The translations under genes were made by a program, and so were the position numbers. The notes beneath the pieces are model-generated. The model was not told the DNA's origin. It saw only the letters and a program-made list of their open reading frames with translations, and did no database searches. From assembly GCF_000003815.2 (NCBI RefSeq), contig NC_049988.1:14578803-14642802 (forward strand): a DNA stretch of 64,000 bases. The letters are read 5' to 3'. Source of the DNA: Branchiostoma floridae (Eukaryota > Chordata > Leptocardii > Amphioxiformes > Branchiostomatidae). Below, one piece after another: positions 39,701 through 51,000 of this stretch. Position 1 is the stretch's first letter. Every line of letters starts with the position of its first letter.

Positions 39701-42700
39701 TATTTTCTTCGCCAGCACATTGTTGGGGAGTTGTGTTAGTCTGCCAAAGAGCCTCAGCTTGTATTTGTCAATAATTGCTCTAAGGGATGGCATCCCCAGT
39801 GCTGCGAGGGTTGCTGTTGTCTCCGTCTGGAAATGCATATCTTGCATTTTCTTAGCGGCAAATCTGTGGCACTGCTCAAGTTTTTGCATATCAGTATTGG
39901 ATGGCTGCCAGAACTCACACCCGTGTAGCGTGGAGGGGATCACTATAGTGTAGTAAAGTTTTCTTGTGACAAGTGGATTAGGCTTCCTGCCTTCCAATCC
40001 CGTTGCAAGAATTGCACAGGTCTTTCCTTTGCCTTTCTTTGTGGCACTCTCTGTCGCTGCTGCTGATGTTAGGTTTGCTGAATGTTGTACCCCAACATGT
40101 GTAACTGTAGCAACCTCCGGAATAGCTGTGTTCCCCATCCGCCAGTCCCCAACTGAACTTCCTGTAGGCCTTCCTCCTGACTTCTGACCAAACACTACGC
40201 ATTTACTCTTTTCTGGTGCAAATTGAAACCTCCATTTTGTACCATAAATATACATAGTGTCTATAAGTTTCTTCAGTGCTGATCTTGAGCCTGCAAGCAG
40301 GCATATGTCGTCTGCAAGTGCCGGTGAGCAACAGTTCAGACCGCCCACCGATGCCCCTCCACCCTGGGCTTGTAATATCTCATGCACATCGTTAGTTGAG
40401 ATGAGGTAGCATGTGAGAGATAACACACCTCCTTGGTTAACTCCGCGTGTGGTTATGAACTCTCTTGACTTCTCCCCGTTCAACTTGACTGAATAGCAGT
40501 TCTCAGTGTGCATCAGCTTGATCAACCTCCACATTTTGCCATTCACACCCACTTTAAACATCTTGTACAACAGCCCTGGTATCCACACTGTATCGTATGC
40601 TTTAGTCGTGTCGAGGAAACAGCCGTAAACTAAACTGCCTCTTTCCTGGTAGTGAGTCAGTACTTCTCGCACAATGTAGGCTGTGGTAGTGTTGTTACAT
40701 CCCACCTGACCACCGTTTTGAAGCTCGTGTGGTAGGCCCTTGGACAGTAACCATGGTTTCCATCTATTGTATAGTACTTTCTCCCAAATCTTCATCATCA
40801 CGTTTAGGAGGGTGATGCCTCTGTGCGAGTTGAAATCTGCTTTGTTAGTTTTGCCTTGTTTTAGTAAGGGGATCTTAATTCCCTTCTTAAATTCCATTGG
40901 AATGTATTCTAGTTCCCTCATTGCATTGAACAGTGCTGTCATTCTGCTCCACAGTGCTTTGCCACCATACATGCATACATACATACACCATACGTGTTCA
41001 TTCTTTAATTCATTAATTCATTAATTCATTGATTCATTAATTCATTAATTCATTGATTCATTAATTCATTAATTCATTAATTCATTAATTCATTAATTCA
41101 TTAAACCATTAATTCATTAATTCATTTATTCATTCATTCATTCATTCATTCATTCATTCATTCATTCATTCATTCATTCATTCATTTATTCTGTTGCAGA
41201 CACCTAGAGTACAACAGCATGAAACGTGTACTTACTGATGCCTTTATAAATACAACAGTCCTCTCCAGCCTGTTCGTATATAATCAATTTACAATTGCTA
41301 ATTGAAAGCTTCCAACTAAATAGCATTGATGATTTCCCTAGTATCGCCTGTTATAATGTGATAACAAAAAATCACAGCCTTGCTTTCATATACCATGGTC
41401 CATATGTCCATATACGTGAAGATAAATTTCCTTCAAGGGTCTACAGATCCTCTGTACTTTTCTGTACTATGTCACCATATATTGCAACTGTGTAAGCCTT
41501 CGTTACAACGTGTATTTCAGCCTTTTAATTTGCACAACTTGGGGAAGCACAAAACAAACAAACAAAAAAGGGCGAAGTAGGAGAACTAGTATGGTTTATG
41601 TTCGCTGGTAGGGATGTGTTGAAAGCATTTGATTTTTCCATAAAGATATAAGTAATTATATTTGAATGGATTTTTATCACCGTTCACAAACCATCATGCA
41701 AATATGTGCTCAGATGAATCATCATGATTTTCTACAGATATCTAAGGAACAATGAACTGAGATCCGTGGTTCCAGGGTCCTTTGTAAACCTCCCTTCCCT
41801 CTCTTCCCTGTAAGTATATTTATTTATAAATCTTGAATAATCTTGATTTATAAAAAATTATCAAAAAAGTGCCCTCTTCTTTACATAGTGTGATACAACT
41901 GAACTGTTACTAGTAACATATGAAACTGTCAATTCCCAATACACAGCTTCATGGAGAATAACAAGCTGACATCACTCCTGTCTGGAACCTTTGCGGACCT
42001 CCCGGCACTGGCCAACCTGTAAGTCAAGAATTTGGTGTTTATTTTAGCTGTAAAATAGCATTCATTACAGGATGGAATGTACCATTTCTTTAACCATGTT
42101 TATTCCTTGCAGATATCTTCAAAATAACCACATCATCTCCATAGAGAACGAGACATTTCCTGCCCAAATTCGACATCTGTACGTATTTAAACTTTTTCCT
42201 TGACCTGAAGGAATTGATCGTTAATGTTCTTTCTTAGTTCGTAGTAGCTATATTGAGCATACATTGTTATCGTTTGCTGCCACTTCTATTGATTTTATGT
42301 TCGTGCGTTCAATTAGCCTTCAGGTATGAATTTGTAAATAAAAAAAAACAGTAATAATCGTTTAAGATTTCCCTTTATTGTTCAGGGACCTCAGCAACAA
42401 CAAGTACTTTGACTTCCGGCATGACAACCCTTTCACCAACCTGACGCAACTCAGGACTTTGCAACTGAGCGGAAATGACATCACCGATGTGCCAGACACA
42501 GCCTTGCAGGGCCTACAGAGTCTCACTACTTTGTCAGTTCTACTTTTCATCAATTGAGCCATGTTGATTTGGGAACCCCTGAACCCCAAAACTGATCCAA
42601 GAGTGAGAAAAATACCCCCCCCTCCCCCCAAAAAAGGTTGATTTCATTATGAAATCTAAGCCTTCATGCAAGGTTGAACAAAAGACTAAACACACAGCGT

Positions 42701-44808
42701 ATAATACACCGAACAATTGATTTTTCATTTTTGTTCTTCTTTGACTTTGAAATTTGCTTTGGCATACTTTTGTATGACATTAGAATTCGTTTTCAAATAA
42801 TTTCTTCCAGTTATTGAAGAGGTTCATCAGTCACGTATGCATACAGTTACAACAGTTTTCTTCAATCAATGACTGTGTACATTCGATGTCTACCAGCACA
42901 TCTTCGTCAAGGGGAATGACCTAGTCTCAGTTCTCAGTTCCCCACGCAAGCCTGACCTAGTCTCGTGTTCTCTCTCGAGAACTGAGACTAGGTCATTCCC
43001 CGTGACGAAGGTGTGCTGGTAGACATCGAAAATTTGTATGTACTGAACCTTAACAAGGGAGTCATTGATTGAAGAAACTTGTTGTAACTTTCTTGCAGTC
43101 TCTATCAGTCTCTATCGGTCAATGAATGAATGAATGAATCAATCAAATGATGTTTTAAACAGATGGAATATTTTCACGTTTACTATTTGGACGCCTACAC
43201 ATGTATAGACGCTGCAGTGGAATAGTAGTATATAGGCAGTATACAGAAATATTAAGGAATTGCTTGCTTGCTTGCTGCTCCTTAAGTTAAGGACAGACCT
43301 CTAAATCACTTGATGGCTTCGTTTGCAGAAACGTCCAAAACAATCGTTTGGGATGGTTGAAAAAAGTTGCCTTGGAAGACCTCAGCAGTCTGCAATATCT
43401 GTAAGTATCGTTCATACTAAAGTACGTTCCATGACGTATGAAATGGAGGACACATGTAAAGTATTGGATGAATATACAAAATGTCAAGTGTTGCTTTAAG
43501 AATTTTTGTGCTTTTCATGGTGTTTCTGTATGTTCATAATGCTTTCAGTCGGGCCGCAATGCACTACTGATCACATCTATCAAGTCGTTACAACACTTTG
43601 CTTTCTCGTTGGTTTGATTTGATCTTATCTTTATTTTGTAGATATATGCAGAACAATGACATTGGTCATTTGGAAGAAGGAACAATTGATCAGCTTACAT
43701 CACACATAAAAGGAATGTAAGTTTTATCACCTCCATGAAAAATAGAAGCATTGTGTTCGTTCTGACGGTCTGTATGTGTCTGCGGGTTTGCTTGTAATGA
43801 ATGAAGACCTACATTATACTAGTCTGCACAGGTTCAACTTCGACTCTCTTCCTAAGACGGTTCTAAATGTAAAAGCAGATGGAGTTTGAAATACATGATT
43901 TGTCTAATTGCATGAGAAATGTAAATTCATCTAAATATCAAAAGCATGGAAAGTTATCTTGTACACAATAGATATAGTAGACAACTATCAGTACATAAAT
44001 GGAAACAGTTTTCAAGGAAGTTGTTTTTCCCGGTAAAGAGCATACCAAACAATCAACCTACCCCGTAAACACCATAACTACGGCACATGTATAATATATG
44101 TCGTCTCTTTAAGATACTTCAACGGGAATGATCTGACTGAACTTCATCCTGGAGGGGAGTTTCACAACATTACCGCAAATGGACAAATGTTAGTACCTGT
44201 TGTTTATTGATTGATTTTTTTTTATTTTTGTTTATTCAACATCAAAGTACAGAACAGGACAGAGAGGTAATACACTCTAGCAGAACGCTAATATTCACAT
44301 CACCTCTCAAAAAAAGATAACTGACAAGAACAAATAAATGACAATATCAAAACAAACAGTTCACAGATATTTACATATAAGTCAGGTTACAAGGTAGTTG
44401 AAAAACGTTTCGTATGTGCAATGTATAACTGGGTTAACTGCAGTTTGTAGAATGTGACAGGAAAGGTGAACCCCTTAATAGTAGATGGATACGGGCTGAT
44501 TCGGATAAACTATTGAAGTCAAGAGTATTGCCTAGCAGGTTCTGTAGATTGCCGAAAAAATTAATTCTGTATTGTTGATTGATTAATTGATTGATTCAGC
44601 ACACACAGCCAATGCTGCTAATTATTAATATTATAACTAGCATGTGACTATTACAAATCTAAAGGGCCAGCCCTGCTGACAAAAACAGAGACAATTCAAA
44701 TGGAATTTAACATGTACAAGGACAGGACACCTGCTGTTTGCCGTATTGTGTTAGAAGCAGAACCTTATGCAAACAAAACGGAAATCTATGTTAGATAAAG
44801 ACTATTAT

Positions 44809-44874
<66 letters not shown>

Positions 44875-47800
44875 GTCTGAAAAAATAATTATATATATTT
44901 ACAATCGTCAACGATATTCTTCCATCACCATCAATAAAAACTTCAGTGTGAATTCACCTCCCATAGTACCACCCCTTACAAAAGATTGAAATCTAGCCTG
45001 CCTCAAAAAAATTCTAGGCAGTTGAAAAAATTATGAAGTCCATTGAGAAACTTTTCATTTTTCAGCTAATAGATGATTATTATCAATTTTCATCTCCCCT
45101 TTCAGAAACTTTTATGGCAACCGCATATCGTCTCTGCGAAGTGGTACATTCAAGCAGATTAGTGGTGTCACCGACTTGTAAGTACATGACGTGTGTTTAG
45201 TTTCAATGCATTAAATGTTCTTAGTTCTAGCTCTATACATAGCTAGGGAAGATCAACTGGCTTGCATTTACATGACGCCTTCTATGGTAGAGATAGTCTT
45301 TAGACAACATAAGGCACGTGCTATATTGGTATATACTATGTGTCCTCCCCCATTCATTTTACTTGCAATTAGCCCTAGCGCAAGTATTTGTAATAAAACT
45401 TTATTATTTTTGTATGTTCTTTATGTACTCAAAATTAACAATGACTTACTTAGGTTATTTTATTTTTGCAATGAAAGATTGATAATCTTATTTTTCCCTC
45501 TTGCTAAAGGGATCTTCGTAACAACGACATAGCTATCATCGAGACCAATTCATTTCATGATATCTCTGCGGGATACTTGTAAGTTAGCTACCACACTGAT
45601 CACATTACTTGTGAAGTACACATGAGCCAGATTCGTCATTTCATAATAGAAAGATTTTGGGGAACTCTGCAAGAAAGGTTTTAGATCATCCGATTTAAAT
45701 CAGTCATTTAATCTGCACCAAAGCTCTTTATCACATATACTGTGTGATATAGTATACATTATATAGTGGCAATCATGTAAAATTTTTACTTTATTTAGAT
45801 CCACAAGTAGCTTGACATTTCTGTTAGCTATAACAAGTCTTTCTTATGTGACTTTTTGCACAAAACTACAGTTAAAAGTATACTAATGATATGCACAGAA
45901 TTTCATAACTGATGTCCTGAAGCCTTACTAAAATATCTTCTGTTCGTCTAGACGCCTGGACGGCAATCCGACGAAACACTTGCGTCCATTTGCATTCAAC
46001 GATGTGAGGCTGACGTATGACTTGTAAGACAAATTCATTCTCTTGAACTTTGCCCATTCATTATGCACAAGGTACATTCGGCGGGTACTTATGATCAATG
46101 CAACCATCTTTACTGATATATCAAATATCGTATTGATCCTGGCAGTATTAAGCCCCCTGATCTGTAAGGATCACATGTTGTATCAACGAGAAAGAATGAA
46201 CATGGCTGATGGGGATCAAACAATTTGCTAGATAGCCAGCGCCGTTAAAACGCGATAAAAACAAAAAAAACTATGCCGCTATAACTTTATTCAGGTTGCG
46301 ACAAGTACAAAACATTGTGGACACAACTACTGTTCCTGTGGATATATGTTCTGCAGCAAAAGAGTAAAATGTGACGTGTATGAACATTTCAGAGTGAACA
46401 CATCATTTTTTCTTCTTAAACTATTCTCTCTTTTGAAGGTCCTTGACAAGTGCGGATTTTGTCACTATTCCTCCATTCACGTTCAACCAAGTCTCTGGGC
46501 GTCATATGTAAGAAACGTTTTGCTATGTCATCATCACACGACTACTGCTGGTGTATATTTCTATGGATTAACGATGGTTGCACAAAGCATTTTGGGTTGT
46601 AAATAAAAAGTTCACTGCCAAACAATGTACATGGTACAATGTATGTCAACAACTATTAAATGTAGTACAAAGTTGATGTGTGGAATAAAACTTACCGTCC
46701 TAATTTCTAAAACAACTTTTAACTTTTATTTGTACCTCTATATTGTACTATATTGGGTGTTAAAACATCCAACTTTCTAAAACAGTAAGGGCTATAACCT
46801 AAACCTTTGATTAGAAATTTTGGGAATTATCGAAAAATGAGAACTTCTTAAAACTGTCAATTTTCTTTCATTTTGTGCAGGTACCTAAATGGAGGGTCAG
46901 TGGCGGTCATCGAGTCTAATGCATTCTACACCAATCGTTTGTCCGGAGATATGTAAGTCTTCAAGTCTTGCTGAATATCTAAAGACATTAAGATTACTAT
47001 CAAATTAATGCCAAATGATGCCACTGTTTATATACAATATACTGTGCATGTTCGTAACAGCAATTTACGTGTATATACGTAGAATACAACATGGTGATTT
47101 CCGTATCACCCGAGCTTGAGGTACCAGCCCGACGGCGGGTAGGATCGCCCTAAGACCGGAGGGTGAGCTGACCCGCGGGGCGGCTATATGTATGTCATAC
47201 CCACCCAAAAAAACACATGCATTACAATATGAAATGCGCCGGCAGCTGAGAAGATTTGGGTGTTTTGAATAAACAAATTGTAACAAGATCAATTCCAAAA
47301 TGCACTGGCAGATGATAAACAACATCAAGATAATGAACAGCAACAATCAGAACTTTAGTTTAATCACAAAGGACCTGAACGGGTTCGAAGCACTTAATAT
47401 GTCTGCGACTATTTTGTTTTGTCCGTAGGAACCTTCAAAGTAATAACATATCAGTCATCAAGGAAAATGGATTCTACGGGGCCTCTTGTCGATACCTGTA
47501 TGTCTTTCTTTATTCATTTACTTTTGCTTGTGTTTAAGTATCCTCCTCAAAAACAGATAATGAAGAGCAAATGCAACTAATTATAAGGCTTGTATACATC
47601 GTTGAAAAACGGTACTATATCTTTTATCGCTTCGAACACTCGCTGGTTATAGGCATCGATCAGGCATTATAGCTCCTTATACTAATACACCTCTTCCATT
47701 AACGTTTATCATCCACTGATACATACAATGATGAATCATATGTAGCTTTCTGGTACTTGATCTTTTTCAGGTATCTACACAACAACCCTGTGACAAAGTT

Positions 47801-47912
47801 GGAGCCTTTCGCCTTTAATGACGTCGCAGTCTCCTATAACTTGTGAGAAGGCATATTATCAATCACCTATATTAAGTTAAGCAAATAAATTTGTCTAATG
47901 CATAAAGGAAGT

Positions 47913-48002
<90 letters not shown>

Positions 48003-51000
48003 TAAAAACAAACTAAAGCTCTTTCCATTTTTTATTATCTTTCATCTAGTGTAATGTACAGCACCCAGCTGAGGGACATCCCTTCGTCAGCATTCAATGG
48101 GGTCACTGCAAGAAACTTGTAAGTTCTTTGATGTTTTCATTTATAATTTTACAAACTACATCAACCATCTATGATCTTGGGGACTTATCTTCTTTAATAT
48201 CTTTACATGGGATCACGCCAATTACATTACATGTATGCAGTCATTACATGTTTGTAGACAAATTATATAAGTTGTAATACCGATGAACTTTTTCTAAATC
48301 CTCAGATACTTATACAACAACCCTGTGACATCCTTGGCATCTTACTCCTTCAACAATACCAGGGTCACCAACGCATTGTAGGACAAATGTTTCTTCTACA
48401 ATTATCTTAACCAATTCCAACATTGATAGTATATCAATTTCTTTAAAACAGAAATTGTTTAACCGTCGTCACAATGCAGCTAAGACATTGGGTGAATTTA
48501 ACAACAATGAGTTGTCATCGTGAGTTGACAGCAATCATTTATTCATCAATGTTCAAACTTGAAAAAAAGTTACACTAAAATGAGGCATAACCATGTTACT
48601 AACGCTAGGTGTGATCGAATAGACTCATGTGATGTGTTGAAATATCTTACATATCTAAACATTTCATAGTGAGCCTTGGTGTGATGACTCTGATATATAT
48701 TATTCCACAAACTTTCCACAGCTCTATATACAATTGTCAAATTGAGACAATCATGTCCCGAGCCTTTAACGATCTGACTGCAGAGACCCTGTGAGTAAAC
48801 AAAAGAATTTCTTATAATTTAAGTCGTCTTCAAAATAAGACTCCCTTGAATATAAATACGTACTATACATATATGTAATACAACTTCTTCATAAAAATTT
48901 GACAGGCACTTTGTTTATTCTTTTGAATGTCTCCTATACATTGTGATTAATATGTGTCGAATGCCAACAATATGTATTGTTACTATTCTTCAGGTCCCTG
49001 TACAACAATCCAGTAACCACTAGATTGGAATCTTTCGCCTTCAACAACGTCAGGGTCACAGATTTGTAAGACTTTTTTTTTAATCTTGACTAGTGTTTAT
49101 GGGCGATGTTTCGACTTGCCGTGTACCAAAGTTATGATGCCGTCTTATGACATTTTTGTACCAAGCCTTTATATTGTCCGGTAAGCAAAGTTTTCGGACA
49201 TTTGTACTGTTAACCCGTTCCTCAGTTTTTAAGCTTTGATCCGTTTATCATCCTTTGAATATTGCCCCCTACCTCCTCATCCACAAGAATTTTCTGTAAA
49301 AACATAAATTATATATACGTGGATTTCTTTACTCTACAGCTTAATGTACAGCTGCGCATTTGCGACGATTGCTTCTCGGACGTTCAATGACGTCTCTGCA
49401 CGGAACCTGTAAGTATCTACATTTTCCATTTAATCTTTTTTCAAGAAACTTCATCTTTATAGAGATAACTGTACGTAAGCCGAAAAATTATAGTAGAGAA
49501 TTTGTAACGTTTTATAGTAATGTCGCAAATATACATTGATACAATATTATTTGTTTCTTTGCGTTTTGCTTAGGTTTCTGTACGGTAACTCTAACCTAAC
49601 AGCAATTGCAGAGGAAGCGTTTTCGTCTGTGAATGTATGGAGTAGTCTGGATGGTCATGGGAGACTGTAAGTATTACAATGGGAAATTGTAGCAGCGCTT
49701 ACAAAAGTGTGAAAATGTGTGAAAATATGTTACATTTCCAATGCTACAGTCAATGTACAATTTTCCATTGCATAATGTTCCAAAATGTGTTTTTTGTTTG
49801 TTTGTGAATTAGTTGTAATTGTCTTGTTTGTTTTGTAAATATTTCCAGTGACTTATCCAATTGCGCCATCAGAGTCATAGTAGGCAAGATGTTTACACCT
49901 GGCTCCAGAGTCAAAGAACTGTAAGGCATATTGCTTTCCTACTTCAAATCGCTAAAATCATTAAGTCTTAAAGACCAAGGTGGTACTATAAAATCACCCA
50001 ATAAATTCGGCTAACGTAAACTACCGGGTTCAGTCTACAACAGGCTCTCATACAGTGAACATGGGTGCTGGAGCAGGGCTAATGCGTACACTGTAGAGTT
50101 CAAATAGTCACAGATAGATAAAGAGTTTTAGTCTGTTTGCACATAAAAAGTAAATTTTTAAGCTTTCTCTAAACAGAAATCATGTGAAGTAATGACCACG
50201 GACCCACTAAGCCCAGCCTGGAACTTTGTGGAAGGGAAACATTGAGGCACTGAGATATTATACCCTTGTTGCTGGTGGTGACTGTACAAGTAATTCTACT
50301 CATTCACATTGCAAAGACGGTGCTACGATTACAAGTTTGTAGACACACAAAATCCAACAGGAAGCTCATAACTACTTGAAAAGAAATACAAATTTGAGAG
50401 GGACTAATCTACCAAAATAAATGATCTTATTCTATATAGATACAATGAGGGTGACAGCTCTTATTTCAAAACAAGACACCAAATAGCTTCTGAAAGGCAA
50501 GATACTATATAGCAATGATACTGACATTCATTAACTCAGACAAAGGTAGAGAGCAAGATAGTGCAGGAAAGAGTGTACATGTACTTCTAGACTGAATTCA
50601 AAGGCACCAGAAATCTGGTAACATTTTGAATTTTCAACATTGGTCTGATATTTCTTCCTTCAAACCTAATGTTGTAGAAAATATGGTATGGTATGGTGTC
50701 TTTAGCCTTGCAGCACGCTTACGTGTCATTTTGATTTGTTTGACAGCATTTTGTTGACAAGTAGTGGAGAAAATTTTTCAAACAGATCTGACAGTTAATA
50801 TGCTAATAACTTTCAACGCTATGTCGTAATACCATCCCTTTGTTCGTGGCAGCAGACACTGGCTGGACTCCCCATGGCTTCTAATTAGTTAATGTGGTCT
50901 AGAGGGTCAATTCAGCTTTCAAACCTCCTGGCAGAGTTCAGCAGGGAGCATCTATATAGTTTTATGGTTATTGTGGACCCTGGGTCCAGATTTCCTGTCT

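Noticed and set aside
39429-39953. 174-codon frame antisense to the LINE
   Set aside because: Shadow of the reverse-transcriptase frame, with no protein features of its own.
38281-41190. CRISPR-like array in the regular TTAATTCA repeats
   Set aside because: Units are 8 bases with no unique spacers; it is a microsatellite in a eukaryotic intron.
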